Shown here one piece after another: positions 1 to 16,000 of a stretch of DNA of 64,000 nucleotides (its first letter is position 1; each line of letters opens with the position of its first letter). A program made the position numbers and the translations under genes. Below the pieces are notes generated by a model, which did no database searches, was not told the DNA's origin, and worked only from the letters and a program-made list of their open reading frames with translations. The DNA lies in assembly GCF_003390375.1 (NCBI RefSeq), contig NZ_QUOT01000001.1, positions 4,175,019 to 4,239,018 of the forward strand, read 5' to 3'. This DNA is from Thalassotalea euphylliae (lineage in GTDB: Bacteria; Pseudomonadota; Gammaproteobacteria; Enterobacterales; Alteromonadaceae).

Positions 1-2
1 GT

Positions 3-3000
3 GTTGGCGATGGTTCCGGCGTTTTTATGCGCCGCTTTGATGCTTCAGGCAACCCTTTGTCTGATGAATTATTGGTCAATGAAGAAGTGTCAGACGAGCA
101 AGATAGCGCAGATATTGTCGCCTTGTCTGATGGCAAATTTGTCGTCGTATGGCGCGATGATACGCCGACACTGGACGCTAGTGCTGATGGCGTGATCGGC
201 CGACTATTTAATGCGGATATGAGTGCCGCCAGTAGTGAATTCTTAATTAATTCCACAACTGCAGGTGTTCAGTTTGAAGCGCGCGTCGATGCAACTGCTG
301 GGGGCTTTGCCGTAACTTGGGTGTCACCCGGCTTAACCGGCGGTAACAGTAATGATATTGCCGCTCAGCGTTTTGATAATAATGCGGCGCTGGTTGGCAG
401 TGAAATATCCGTCAGTTTACAAACGGGTAGCCAACGTCGCCCCGATATAGCTTACTTTAGTGATGGCGGCTTTGTCGTGACTTGGTGGGATGATCAGGGC
501 TTAGATGGCAGTATTCATGGGGTTTATGCACAGGTCTTTGATAATACAGGTACGCCAACGACAGGCCTGTTTCTGGTTAATAACACCACCTCTTCTAACC
601 AAGATTTGCCCAGTATTGCAGTGCTGGGTAATGATAACTTTGTTATCGCTTGGGATGGCAATGGCACGGGCGATAGTAATGGTGTGTTCTACCGCGAATA
701 CCAACAAGATGGCACGCCTATCGGTACTGAGCAGCTCGCCAATAGCACCACGGCAGGCACACAATCGCTGCCATCGGTTACTGCGCTATCAGGTAGTAAC
801 TTTTTAATTGATTGGACTGACAGCGCCCTCGATGGTGCCGGCAGCACTGCAGTTCAGCGACTATTTGGTGATTTAGCCAGCTTTACTGGCCAAGCAAACC
901 CACAAGTGCTGGATTTTGTCTCCAATATTACGTTTGATGAAAACACCGTCAATGCTGCGCCGCAAATACTCGATATTGCCGTCGCTGTCGTGGATAGCGA
1001 TTCCAGTGACTTTGATGGCGGTAGCCTGTCATTTGAATATATTGTTGGTGGTAGTGAAGATAATCTAACCATTCGCAACCAAGGTAATGGCGCTAATCAA
1101 ATCAGCGTCAGTGGCAATACCGTTAGCTATGAAGGTACGGCGATAGGCACCATTGCTGCAGATGGCTTAACGGGTAATAGTTTAGTGATTGATTTAAATG
1201 CTAACGCTAATCCTACCTCAGTAGAAGCCTTGCTGGAAAATATCCAGTACCAGAATACATCCCAGTCACCACAGCCACAGCGCACCCTGTCGTTGCGTTT
1301 AACCGATGGTGATGGCGGCGGTAGCCAAAATGTGACGACTGTTATCAATGTCACCCAAGTGAATGACTCCACGGTGTCTGCGGGGCCAACCAGTATCGTC
1401 AATACCTACTTTAATTCGACACAAGAAAATGCCGATATCGCAGCCTTTGACGATGGCAGCTTTATCATCGCTTGGGATAGTTTTTCACAAAACGATGCCA
1501 ACACCTATGGTATTCATGCACAGCGCTATAGTGCTGATGGCACACCGATAGGCATTGAGCTGCAAATTAACCAAAGCGACCATGGTTTTACTGACACTTC
1601 ACAACGCTTGCCTTCTGTGGCTACCTTTGCTGACGGTAGCTTTATGATTGCTTGGGAAGGAGTAGGTGGTTTCGGTGACGACGCAAGCGGAATTTTTGGC
1701 CGAATTTTTAATGCCGATGGCACCCCAGCCAGCGATGATTTTCAGCTAAATGAATTTACCTCTAGTACGCAAGATTTAGTCGAACTCACAAGGTTATCTG
1801 ATGGCAATGTTGCTGCGGTATGGCGCTCTTTTGGCGTTGATGGCTCTAGCTGGGGCGTTACTGGCAGGATATATACGCCAGCGGGCACACCTGTCACCAG
1901 TGAATTTGTGATCAATACTACTACTACCAGTAGTCAGCTAGACCCATCTATTGATGCATATAATGGTGGTTATTTGGTTAGCTGGCATGCTGAAGGCCTA
2001 ACGGGAGGCAATAGCAACGATATTGTTAGCCAACGCATCAATAACAACGGTACCTTAGATGGCACTGAAATTGTTGCTAATTTAGGAGAGGCAGGCTCTC
2101 AAATACAAGCGACAGTGGCGGCCTATTCGGATGGTAGCTTTATTGTGGTCTGGAGTGGTGTTGGCACCGACGACAGCAATGGCGTTTTTGGTCAACGTTT
2201 TGATGCCAGTAACAACCCGTTGGGCAGTATCTTTAGAGTCAACGAAACAACAGTTAATACACAGAACCAGCCGGAGATTGCTATTCTAGACAATGGTAAT
2301 TTTGTCGTGACTTGGTATAGCTCAAATACCGGTGATGTCTTTCGTCGGGAGTTTGCCGCAGATGGTACGCCGATAGATAGTGAAGTCCGAGTCAACAATA
2401 CCTTTACTAGTAATACCCAGCAATTGCCAGTTATTGCTCATACTGGAGGCAACAACTATGCGATTGCCTATCAATCTAATGGCGGTGAAGACGGCAACAG
2501 CTCTACCATTTTACTCGACCTATTTGGCAGCTTTAATCAGCAAAGCAACCCTTTAGTGGTTGGCTTTGAGACGGAGTACACCTTTTCTGAAAGTGGCGTC
2601 AATGCGGCGCCTGTTATTCTCGAAATTGGCATTTCAGTGACCGATATTGATTCCGCCAATTTTGATGGCGGTAACCTTACCGCTGGCTATAACATAGGTG
2701 GCGGCAGTGAGGACCAATTAGGCGTTCGTGATGAAGGTAATAACCCCGCGCAAATTGGAGTGAGCGGTACCACTGTCAGCTTTGGCGGCACAGCAATTGG
2801 TACTATAGTGCTTGATGGCAGTAATGGTACGCCGCTCAGTATCAACCTTAATGCTAATGCAACGCCGGCAGCGGTTGAGGCGCTACTGGAAAACCTCACT
2901 TATCAAAACACCTCACAAAGCCCAACAGAAAGCCGTGGTGTATCGGTTCGTTTAACCGACGGTGACGGCGGTGCATCAGCAAATCAATTTTCCATCATTA

Positions 3001-6000
3001 ATGTCAATGCCGACCCTGACTCAACGCCAAGTACCAGTGGGCCATCGGTGGTTAATAGTTACTTTAACAGCACCCAGCAGCGCCCCGGTGTTGATGGTTT
3101 TGACGACGGCAGTTATATCATTGTTTGGGAAAGCTATGGTCAAGCTGATGTCAGCACTGGCTTTGCTAGCATTCACGGTCAGCGCTATAACGCCCAAGGT
3201 AACCCAATTGGCGTCGAGCTACTGATTAATCAAAATGAAATTCCTTTTATTAACACTTCGGAGATCACTCCAGATGTGGTGACCTTTGCTGATGGCAGTT
3301 TTGTCGTCGCTTGGCGTGGTGCCGGCAATGGCGATAGTGTTGGTATTTTTGCACAACGCTTTGACGCCAATAGTGTGCCCGTTGGTGATACCTTCTTAAT
3401 CAACCAATTTACCAGTAGTACTCAAGAAGCGATCCAACTAACGCGCTTGAGTGATGGCAACTTTGCCGCCGTATGGCACTCAAATGGCGGTGATGGCAGC
3501 GGTTGGGGCATAAGTGGTCGCATTTATCAGCCAGACGGTACGCCAGTTACTAATGAGTTTGTGGTTAATAATTTCACCTCTTCTAGTCAATTTTTCCCCA
3601 CTGTAAGTGCATATAATGGCGGTTTTGTCGTTGGCTGGGAGTCATTCGGTCAAACCGGTGGCAGTGATTACGACATTATCGCGCGCCAAATTAATAACGA
3701 CGGCAGTTTCGCCAGTGGTGATATTGATGTTTCACTTGGTCAGTCAGGCGATCAGCGCAATACCCATGTCAGTGCCCAAAGTGATGGTAGCTTTGTCATG
3801 GTGTGGGAGGATAGATCTGGGGCTTCTGATGGAAATGGCTATGCGATAGTCGGGCAACGCTTTGACAGTGCCGGTAGCCCAGTCGGCAGTCAATTTTTAG
3901 TTAATCAAACCTTCTCTGGCAATCAACAGGTGCCAGAGGTGAGCTATCTTGCCAACGGTAATTTTGTCGTAACTTGGTATGACCGCGCGAGCTCTGATGT
4001 CCAGCGTCGCGAATTCGATAGCAATGGCAATGCCATTGACGGCCAGCAAACCGTCAATATACCGGGCTTTTCGTCAACGCAAAACAATCCGGCGATCAGT
4101 CACTTGGGCAATAGTAACTATGTTATCGCGTTTGATTCCAATGGCGGCGAAGATGGCAATGGTACAGGTGTATTTCAAAACTTATTTGGCCCTAGTGGCT
4201 TGCAATCTAATCCTGAAATCTCCGGCTTTTCTGGAACAACTTTTCTCGAAAATGATGTCAACAATGCACCGCAAATTATCGACCCCGGTGTTTCACTTGT
4301 TGATATTGACTCTGCTAACTTTGACGGTGGTCAGCTAACCCTTGGCTATTTGCAAAATGCTCGAACCGATGATCAACTTGGCGTTTTCAATGAAGGTAAT
4401 GGTTTAGGCCAAATTGGTGTGTCCGGCAATAACATTTCATATTCAGGGACACAAATCGGCACTATTCAAGCCAGTAATGACGGTAGCAATGGTGGCCGGC
4501 TAGTGATCGATTTAACGGCCAATGCGAGCCTTGCCGCGGTTGAAGCACTGTTAGAGAATCTCACTTATGCCAATACCTCGCAATCACCACTGACCAGTCG
4601 CAGCCTATCGCTGAACTTAGCTGATGGCGATGGCGGCAGCACTGGCCATATTCCCTTTACCATTGCTATTACACCGTCATCAGAAAGCAGTGAGTCTGTG
4701 TTTGGGGTAGAGCGCATCAATAGCTATATCAACAGTGCCCAATACGATCCGCGTGCTGATAGTGGCTCTGACGGTAGTTATGTGGTCACTTGGTATTCAA
4801 ACGGACAAGATGGCAGTGGTCAGGGGATTTATGCCCAACGCTTTGACGCTAATGGTATTGCCCTTGGCCGAGAATTTCAGGTAAGTACCAGTACCGGTAG
4901 CACTCAGGGTGATCCTGATGTTGCAGTGTTAACTGATGGCAGCTTTGTGATTGCTTGGGATGGTGCGGGCATTAACGATCCGGGCCAAGGGGTTCATGCT
5001 CAGCGCTTTGCTGCCGACGGTACGCCGCTTGGCGCCGAATTTAACCTGCGCGCCTTAACCGATACCTCTGAGTCCAGTGTTGCCTTAACTGCATTGAGTG
5101 ACGGTAAATTTGCCGCCTCATGGACAGACAACAGCGATATTGCCATTCGTTTATTTAATGCTGATGGTACGCCAGTAGCGGATGAATTTATTGCCAATAC
5201 GACCACGACAAGTAGTCAGTTTTCTTCACACATTGCCAGCTTTAATGGCGGCTTTATTGCCACATGGATTTCTAATGGTCAAACCGGTGGCAGTAGTAAT
5301 GATGTTGTCGCGCAGCGCTTTGATAACAATGGTAACCCAGTTGGCGCTGAAATTGACGTGTTCTTAGGTAGCGGTAATCAGTCTGTTGCACAAGTGGCGG
5401 CATTTACTGACGGCAGTTTTGTCGTTGCTTTCCAAACGGATAATGACGGCAGTAGCAGTGGCGTCTTTGTTCAGCGTTTTAACTCGGACGGCACCACCAA
5501 TGGCAGTGCTATTCAAGCGAATCAAACGACAGTTAATCAGCAAGGTAACCCGAGTGTGATTACGCTGGCTAACGGAAATTTTGTTGTTGGGTGGGACGGT
5601 AATGGTGCTGGTGATAGTGATGGGGCATTTGTCAGAGAATTTGACACTAATGGTGATCCCATCAACGGTGAAGTATTAGTCAGCAGTACCTCGGTATCCT
5701 CAGCCGACACACTAAATCTGGTAGCGCTTGGCAATACCAGTAATTATCTGGGGGTTTGGGCGGATTTTAATATTACCAGTGCAGGCGGCAGTGGTTGGGA
5801 TATTTACCAAAATATTTTTGGCAATTCCGCCGATTTTAACCGCCAAGCTAATCCTATACTGGATGATTTAATTAACGTTCGCCAAATTGTGCAGTCCAAC
5901 TCTGCCGTGCCTGTGCATATTGACGCGGATGTGTTACTCACCGATAGCGACTCGGCAAATTTTGATGGCGGTTATTTAGACTTATTCCATTTAACCGCTA

Positions 6001-9000
6001 GTGATGCCGACGATTTGTTGGCGATTGCCTCAACGGGTACAGGCACTGGCCAAATTCAACTAACTGGCAACGATGTGCAATATCAAGGTACTAGCATAGG
6101 TACGCTAGACAGCACTGAAAATGGCACCAGCGGGGCTGGTTTACGGGTTGACTTTAATAGCAACGCAACGGCGATGGCGGTGCAAACGCTGGTAGAGAGC
6201 CTGACTTATGCCTCGCAAAATAATGTCATTGGCGATCAATACCTTGGCCTGCGTATTAGCGACGGTGATGGCGGCGTCACCGGGCCAATGCAAATCTTTA
6301 TAGATCACACCACCGCCATTAACCCGCCAAACTTATTGGTTGAGGATGTCGAACCGAGCGCGACCTTTGATGAAGCCGATGTTCAAAACCAATTAGCGAT
6401 TATCGATCCGGCGATTAACTTCGAATATAACGGCAGTAATAGCTTAGTTAATGGCCGCGTAGAGCTGTCATTTACCTCAGTATCTAGTTTTGAAGATACT
6501 CTAGGTGTGGTTAATCAAGGCACAGGAACAGGGCAAATTGGCGTATCTGGCACAGATATCAGTTTTGAAGGAACTAACTTTGCCACGATTGACGGTGTGC
6601 TAGACGGTCAAAATGGCCAAGACTTAACCATTAATCTTGGCGCTAACACCACTGAGCAATCAGTTGAAGCCTTATTAGAAGCGTTAGGATATGGCACCAC
6701 CAGTGATGCACCACCAAGCCGCACCTTAAGTGTATTTGTCGCCGACAGTGGCAATCAAATCTCTAATTTATCCAGCATTGCACTTGCCTTTAATCAAGAC
6801 GATACCGGTAGCGAGCTGCTATTTGATCGCGACATCATCAATCAATTCCAAACCGGCAATCAAGTCACGCCTGCGGCGGCGACTTTGGTCGGTGGTGGTT
6901 ATGTCGTGGTTTGGGAGTCTGAGAATGCACAAGACGGCAATAACGGCGGCATTTTCGCGCAACGTTTTAATGATGTTGGTGAGGCCTTAGGCAATGAAAT
7001 TCAAATCAATGAGCGCACCTTTGGCGATCAGCAGCAGCCACGAGTCGCAGGTTTAAGCGATGGCAGTTTTGTCGTCGTCTGGTCAGGACCATTGAGCGAC
7101 GAAAGCAGCAATACTAATGTTTTTGCTCAGCGTGTCGCTGCTGACGGTAGTTTGCTAGGCAGTGAATTTCAGGTGAATACCTTAGCGGCCAATACCCAAA
7201 ATGAGCCTTTTGTTACTGCCATTCCCAGTGGCGGCTTTGTCGTTTCATTTACCAGCAATGATGGCTCGCTTGCCGATATTAGCGGTGATGCAGTTGCGCT
7301 GCGTTATTTTGATAATGCAGGGGTGCCAACAGGCCCAGAAACCTTGGCTAATACCTCATTTGCTGGCAGTCAGAATTATGCAGCCATGGCGGCCACCAAC
7401 AGTGCGTTGTTGGTGGCGTGGAATACGTCAACGGGTGATGATATTGATGCCCGCATTTTTAACCCTGCCAACGGTAATGAGCTAGTGGCAGAATTTCAGG
7501 TTAATAGCACTGAATCTGGTGATATTTGGATTGAACCTAGTGTTACGGCGCTCAACGATGGCTCCTTCTTAGTGATTTGGGGTCATTTTATCAATGAATT
7601 TGACACTAACTTCTGGGGCTTTAGAGGGCAACGCATAGGCGCGGATGGCAGCTTTATTGGTGATGAATTTATTGTCAATACCGCCCAAACCGTTTGGACG
7701 AGTCAAGATTCCGCTGAAGTGACCACCTTGGCCAATGGCAATGTGATGGTGGTATGGGGCAGTAGTGTTGGCGGCGGTGCTGACAATGTTTATGCGCAAG
7801 AATTTGATGTCTCTGGCACCACACCAACGAAAATTGATGGTCCACTCTTTGTTGGTAATGGGCCAAGCACAGATCATCAAAATACCGTGGTTGCGGTCGG
7901 CGCTAATAGTGCGGCAGTTATTTGGTCTGGCTTTAATTTAACCACACCGACCAACAGTACTTATGAAATTGGCCAACAGTTAGTTGGCCCAGCAGGCGAT
8001 ATTGTTCGTCAGCTAAATCCGGATATTAGTAACTTACCTGACACGGTTTCACTGGCCGAAGATAGCGGCCCACAAACCTTCTTAGCTGGCGTTGATTTAT
8101 TGGATTTTGATTCGGCAGATTTAGACGGTGGCTCGTTATGGCTAAGCGTGATCAGTGGCTATGGCAGTTTAGATGAAGTGCAAGATGCAGCGAGTCAAGA
8201 CAACTGGTCAGTGCGCAATCAAGGCACAGGTACAGGAGAAATTGGGGTAAGTGGCTCGGCGATCAGCTATCAAGGCACTAATATCGGTACCCTTGTCAGT
8301 GACGGGCAGGCGGGCAACCCGCTGCAAATCGACTTTAATGCTAATGCTACTCCTGATGCGGTCACGGCATTACTGCAAAATATCACCTATGCCAATAACT
8401 CTGCAGGGCCGGTGTTAAATCGCGAAGTTGCAATTCGCATTAGCGATGGAAATGGCGGCTCAAATAGCAATCAAACCTTTACACTGGAAGTTACTCCAGT
8501 TGCTGATGGCAGCACCGCGCAAGGCGGCGATGTGCTGGTTAACAGTTATTTACCGGGTAATCAGACGCTACCTAATATTACTGCCTTTAGCCAAACCACA
8601 GGCGATTTTAATGGTTATTATGTGGTCACTTGGCAATCGGATGGTGCACAAGACGGCAGTGGCAACGGTATCTTTGCGCAAATTTTTTCGCCAGATGGTA
8701 CCCATTACGGCAATGAAGTTGTCGTTAATACTTCAACGTTTGGTGAGCAAACATTGCCAATCGTGGTTGAAACCGCTAATGGATTTGTCATCGCTTGGCA
8801 GGATAATAATGGCGTTGATTCTAGTGGCCTAGGTATTAATGCCCGCCAGTTTGACTTTAGCGGTAATCCTATTGGTGATGAGTTTATTGTTAACGAGACG
8901 ACGCTCAGTACGCAAGGTGCTCCCGGACTCATTGCACTGAATAACGGCGGCTTTGCCGCAACGTGGCAAGGCAATGGCGATCAAACCGGTAATATTGATA

Positions 9001-12000
9001 ACAGCGGCGCCTTCCTTCGCCTATTTGATAGCAATATGCTGCCAACCACAGGCGAGATCTTGGTTAATGAATTAGCAACTGGCACCCAGTCGCAAGTGGA
9101 AGTGACACAGCTTGCCAATAATACCTTAGCAGTGACATGGCAAGATAGCAGCGGCACCATCAATGGTCGTTTATACAACCTTGATGGTTCGCCAGCGGGT
9201 AGTGAATTTACTGTGCCGGGCAATCCGGGCACTGAATTTGATCCAGATATCGTGGCACTGAGCGGTGGTGGCTTTGTTGTTGTTTATACCAATGACTCTG
9301 ATGGCAATAGCTGGGGCACCTATGCGCAAATTTATGATAACAGTGCCAATACGGTCGGCGATGAATTCAGGGTTAATGATAATGTCAGCGGTCTTCAGTA
9401 CCAAGCGCGCATAGCGGCAACCGACAATGGCGGTTTTGTCGTTGCTTTCTATGACACAGCAAACCCAGATCGCATCGTTGCCAAACAATTTGATGCAACG
9501 GGCGAGCGCATTGATAACCAAACCACAGTCAATGTTGGCAATGTCAGTACTGACCAGCAACCGGATGTTGTTGGTTTGCCGGGCGGTGGCTTTGCAGTGA
9601 CTTGGTCTGGTTTTAATTTAGAGACAAATCCCACTAACAGCACCTATGGCATTTTTGTCCGTAACTTTGGCAGCGATGGCCAATTTTCAGCGGATATTGG
9701 CTCACTTAATTTGGCGGGCTTACCAGCTAATATCAGCTTGGACGAAAGTGATGTCCCACAACTATTGATCCCCTCTGTTGATCTTGATGGTGGCATTGGT
9801 AATAACTTTGATGGTGGTATGCTGTGGATCAACGTGATTGAGGGTTACGGTGAAGCGGCTCAGTTCCCCGATTCAAATCAACAAGATAACTTCTCGGTGC
9901 GCGATCAAGGTGACGGCGCAGGGCAAATTGGCGTATCTGGCTCGACCATTTCAATCGGTGGTGTGGCTTTTGCCACCATAGTTGATGATGGTCAAAATGG
10001 CAGCCGCCTAGCGATTGAGTTTAATGCCAACGCGACACAAGAAGCGCTTACCGCGCTAATTCAAAATATCACTTACCTTAATGGCTCGGATGGTCCTGCC
10101 AATAACCGGACTATTTCGGTGCGGGTAAACGACGGTAATGGCGCATCAACCTTGAACAATATGGTTAACTTAACGGTTAACCCAATTCCTGATGGCGCAA
10201 CGCCACAAGGCGATGATATTCAGGTGAACACCTTCGAGGCCAATGATCAGCAAAATTCAGCGGTGACCGAATTAAGTGATGGCAGCATTGTCGTGGTATG
10301 GCGCTCGAACTTACAAGACGGCTGGCAAGAAGGCATAGTTGCCCAGCGTTTTGACAGTAATGGCGCGCCGATAGGTAATGAATTTATTGTCAATGAGTAC
10401 ACGCCTCAAGGTCAAAATCTACCGAGCGTTGCTGCTGTTAACGGTGGTTTTGTTGTCGCTTGGCAAGGGCGAGGCGAGTCAGATACCGCAGGTGTGCATG
10501 CGCGACTCTTTGATCTTAATGGCGTGCCACAAGGTGGCGACTTTACCCTTAACGACACATTAACCAGTACTCAAGATATGGTCAACCTGACCGCACTTGC
10601 CAATGGCGGTTTTGCCGCAGTTTGGGATGGTAATGGCGCCGGTGATGCGAATGGTATATTCCTGCGCCTATTTGATGCCAATGGCAATCCGACCACTTCC
10701 GAAATCTTAGCGAATGAAGTGGCCACAAGTACGCAAACTGTGCCGAGAATCAGTCAACTTAGCGATGGCAAACTGGCGGTTGTTTGGTTAGAAAGTGGCG
10801 CTGTTGAAGGGCGCTTGTTTAATAGCGATGGTACACCATTTGCTGGCGATTTCAGTATTCCCGGTAATCCAGGGAATGAGTCAGAACCCGCTATTGCCGC
10901 GCTCAATGGTGGTGGCTTCGTGGTGATTTATACCAATGACACTGATGGCTCCAGTAATGGCGTTTACGGCCAACTACTGGATAACAGTGGTAATTTAGTG
11001 GGTAGTGAGTTCAGAGTTAACGAAGCAACAGCTAATGGCCAATCGCAGCCAGAGGTGACAGCCACCGCTAATGGCGGTTTTGCGGTCAGTTATTACACCA
11101 CCAATAACCCAGACCGTATTTTGGTGCAGCAATTTGATCAAGACGCTAACCTTATTGATGGCCCGATTGTTGCCAATCAGGGCAATGTCAGTACCGACTG
11201 GGAGCCTAACATTGCCGGCTTAAGCGGTGGCGGCTTTGTCACCACTTGGTCTGGCTTTAATCAGGAAGACAGCAATACCAATACTTATGGTATTTTTATG
11301 CGCTTATTTGGCAGTGATGGTCAATTTGTGCGCAGTCAGGCACCTGAAGTTCAATTGGCCGCGAGTGCCATCAACTTTACTGAAAATGAAGTGAATTTTG
11401 CGCCGCAAACCTTAATTATTGGCGCGGGTGTTGCTGATATTGATTCTACCGACTTCGATGGTGGCCAACTGGTGATCAGCCGAATTTCTTCCTATGGCCA
11501 AGGGGATCAACTAGGGCGTCAACCTTTCTTCCCACAAGATAACCTTAGCATTTTCGATCAAGGCAGTAATCCTGGGCAAATTGGCTTAACTGGCAATGCC
11601 GTATTTTATAGCGGCGTGCAAATCGGCACGCTAGCATCCAGTGGCCTTAATGATAGCCCCTTGGTGGTTAACTTTAATGCCAATGCTACCGCACAGGGAA
11701 TAGAGGCGCTATTGGAGGCGGTTAATTATCGCAATATCTCAGATGCGCCGGAGCCAACGCGCACTTATAGTGTTCGCGTAACTGATGGCGACGGTGGTAG
11801 CAGTTTTGCTAGCTCTATAGATGTCAATATTAGCCAGAACCTTGATGGCAATGAGCCAACACTGGTTCCTGAGCGCATTGCTAACACCACGCTGGCAGGG
11901 AGTCAGGCGTTATCTGCTGCCACAGCGCTGTTCGATGAGACTACTGGGGAACTCGCTGGTTATGTCGTTACTTGGCAAAGCGGTGGTGAAGTGTTTATGC

Positions 12001-13050
12001 GCATCTATGATGCGGATAACAATCCGATTGGCAGTGAAATTCAAGTTAACCAAACCACACTAAATACGCAAGACAATGCCCAAGTGCAAGGGCTTGCCAA
12101 TGGCACCTTTGCGGTTAGCTGGAACTCAAACGGTAACGATGCGCAAGATGCCAGCGGCGACGCTATTATTGCTCGCATTTTCAATAATGACGGTACCGTT
12201 GATGCAGGTGCTAGCCACGGCGGTAATGAATTTATTGTTAATACCACCACCAACAGTACGCAAACCAATTCACAATTGGCAGCCATGCCCAATGGTAATT
12301 TTATTGTCGTTTGGCAAGACAATGGTGGCGCGCTAGGGGATGGCAGCGGTGCCTCTATTATTGCGCAGCGCTATGATGTTGATGGTAATGCCTTAGGCGG
12401 CGAATTCCGCATTAATACCACGACAACCGGCGCCCAAGATTTACCGGATGTTGCACCTTTATCACCCAGTGGTGCCTTGCCACAAGGCGGCTACATCGTC
12501 ACTTGGCAAAGCCCAGATGGCAGCAGCGACGGTGTATTTGCGCAAGTGCTAGACAACAATGGCAATTTAGTTGGCCCCGAACTGGCCGTTAATTCAATCA
12601 CCAGTGGCAATCAAACCAATATCTCGGTTGGTGGCCTTGCTAATGGCGACTTTGTTATTGTTTGGCAAGAGCCTAGTGTGGATTTAAGTGGCACTGGTAT
12701 TTATGGACAACGCTTTACCTTTTCTGGTAGCGATCCGGTTTCGGTTGGCCAGCAATTCCGGGTGAATGATATTCAGGCTAATTCACAGACTGATCCGCAT
12801 ATCGTTGGCTTAGATACCGGAGGGTTTGTCGTTTCATACTCGCAATTTGATGGCAGTGGCGACGGTATCTTTATTCAAGAGTTTGATACTAACGGCCAGT
12901 TAATCGATCGCGCACAACAAGTTAATCAAAATACTACTAGTACGCAGTCTCAGTCAGCGCTGGCGGCACTGCCTAATGGTGGTTTCCTTGCTTCTTGGAG
13001 CAGTTTTAATAGCCCTAACAGCAATGATATTCAAGTACAGCGCTTTGAAA
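3..13050 (+). repeat. Super-repeat of about 1.65 kb in the giant gene
   Basis: A cadherin-like module recurs near bases 900, 2540, 4210, 5840, 6340, 8000, 9690 and 11330. Apart from the adjacent pair at 5840/6340, the spacing is about 1.63-1.69 kb (about 550 residues). Between modules lie roughly seven shorter repeats with the motifs VNxxTxxxQ and DGxFVVxW. The units are diverged at DNA level, so this is an old amplification compared with the Calx-beta and PKD repeats downstream. Confidence 0.8.
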
Positions 13051-16000
13051 ATCAGGCACCACAAGTCACTGATTTTGGTGTGCAAGGCAATGAGGATGAA
13101 GTTGTCACGATTGACGCGTCATTATTTATCAATGCCTTCGACGATCCTGAAGGTGAGCCGCTACAACAAGTGCAAATTATTACTCCGCCCATCAATGGGG
13201 TCTTAAGCTTTAATGGCAGCCCAGTTACTCCGGGTCAACTTATTGATGTTGTTGATTTGCAAAATGGCACCTTGAGTTTCTTAGGAAACCCTAATTTCAA
13301 TGGCATTGACCAGTTCATTTGGTCGGGCAGTGATGGTGTTAATTTTGCCGACCCTGCAGCCACGAATATTACCTTATTACCGATCAACGACGCGCCGGGT
13401 TTAGATGTAGGTAGTGATGATACTGGGGTTGAGGGGATCGCGACAAACCTGTTTACGCATACGATCAACTTTGCAGATCCCGATGGCGATACTTTCTCTA
13501 TCAGTATTGATTGGGGTGATAGCACGCCGATTCAGCAAATCTCAACCGACAATACGACAGTCAATACCTCACACTTTTACCGAGATGATGGCAATTACAC
13601 GGTTACTGTCACGGTTGATGATCAGGCAGGTCAACCAAATAGCGTCGAGCAAGACAGCTATAACGTAGTTATCGACAACGTTGCGCCAACTCTTAACCTG
13701 ACAGGCGATAATACGGTTGAGCAAAACGCCACCTATAGCTTGACGCTGGGCGGAGTCAGCGATCCCGGTGATGACACTGTTACCCAGTATTCTGTTGACT
13801 GGGGAGATGGCACTGTCGATATTTTTGACAATGTTATCGCACCATTGCCAGAAATCGTGACCCATACCTACACAGAAATTAACAGCTTTACCATTAGTGT
13901 TGATTTGGTGGATGAAGATGGCACCTTTGAGGACGTCGCGACTAAGGACATTGATGTTAGTGCTCCGGCTGAAACCATTACCGTTGATGCAGGCATAGAC
14001 GAAACGATTAACGAAGGCAGTGCAATTAGTCGCCTTGTTACCTTTACCGACCCAACCGATCAAGACCCAGTTGGCTGGAACTATGAAATTGATTGGGGTG
14101 ATGGCACAGTGCAAACTGGCTTACGCTCGAACGATCGCGATTTTAATATTTTCCATCAATACGCGGATGATGGCGTATATAACGTAGTCGTAACGGTTAC
14201 CGACGATGCGGCTAATCAGATAGGCACAGATACCTTTGATGTCACCGTTGATGATGTTATTCCAACCGTCTCGTTATTTGGTGCAACAAGCGTTAACGAA
14301 GGTTCACCATTGACCCTGACGGGCGCTATTGTTGATCCCGGCGATGACCCAGTATCTGAATATGTTATTGACTGGGGCGATGGCACAGTAGAAACCATCA
14401 CTTCTGATACCTTTACGTCAATTGATCATACCTACGCCGATGGGCCATTTGGGTATACTATTAGCGTTGATGTCACCAATGATGACGGTACTTTCCTAGA
14501 TGCAGGCAGTCGCTTTATCAGTGTCTTGAATGTGGTTCCTACATCAACAATCTCTGGTCCGACTGAGCTTGATGAAGGCGAAGAGGGCACCTTTACCTTT
14601 GGTGATATTACCGATCCCGGTGTGGAAACTGTTACTTCAACCGTGATTAATTGGGGCGACGGTACTACTACACCTTATACTGGCGCTGGTGATTACACCC
14701 ACACCTTTGTTGATGGCAATAGCCTTGGTAATACGATACCGAATGTCCGTTTAGAAGTTACTGATGAAGACGGTACACATATCGCGGCCAGTCAATTTGT
14801 CACCATCAATGATGTACCGCCGACCCTCACCATCAGTGGTGCTGCCAGTGCCGACGAAGGTAGCACTTACACCTTAAGCCTATCCAATTTAATTGACCCC
14901 GGTGATGATCCGGTCAGCGAATACTTGATTGATTGGGGTGATGGTTCGGCAGTGCAATCAGTGCCAATTAGCGGCAGTACAAATGTAGATGTTGACCATA
15001 TCTTTGCTGACGGTCCTGACAGCCATACGATTTCAGTCAGTATTGTTAATGATGATGATACTTTCCCAGCGGGTACCTTGGATGTCACCATTAATAACGT
15101 GGCACCGGACACCACGGCAACAGGTGCCGACGCTGTTAATGTCAATGATCTTTACACCTTAACCTTAGGTACAATCGTCGATCCCGGTGATGATACTATT
15201 GTTACCAATGGTATTACTGTCGACTGGGGGGATGGCACGGTTGAGACCTTATCATCGGTGGGCGATGTTACTCATACCTATGCCGGTGACGGCTTGTTTA
15301 CTATTTCAGTTGATTTGCAAGATGAAGATGGCATCTTTACTAACGTTGCCAGCAAAGATGTCACGGTTACTGTTCCGGGGCCATTGCCATTTATCAACGT
15401 CGCAGATTTAGTTGTTTCAGAAGATGGTGGTACCGCTGACTTTACTTTAAGACTCAGTGACACAAGCACACAAACGGTAACGGTAGAAGTAGATGCTGCA
15501 TCGGGTACTGCCAGTGTTGCCTCACCTAGCTTTAGCCGTGATGCTACCTTTAGCTCAACTATATTGGTTACCTTTAACCCCGGTGATACTGAACAATTGG
15601 TGCAAATACCAATTGTTAATGATACGTCAAATGAACAGAACCGTGAGTCTTTCTTTATCAACCTTGCTAACGCAACCAACGCAATAATTGGCCGTTCTGA
15701 AGTAACGGGTACGATAATTGATAACGAAGTGATACCGGGCACCGCGCCAGTTATTCGTGTCAATGATGTGATCGTTGATGAGAGCCGTGCAGAAGCTATT
15801 TTTGTGCTCGAGCTAGATCGTCCTACTAGCAGCACAGTCACAGTTGACTACACTACACAAAATGCCAGTGCACTAAGTGGTAGCGATTATACCGCAGTGT
15901 CAGGCACGGCCAGCTTTGATCCGGGCGAAATGGTGCAGAATATCTCAGTGCCATTGATCAATGACTCGCTCGCAGAAACTTTGGAAACCTTTAACTTACT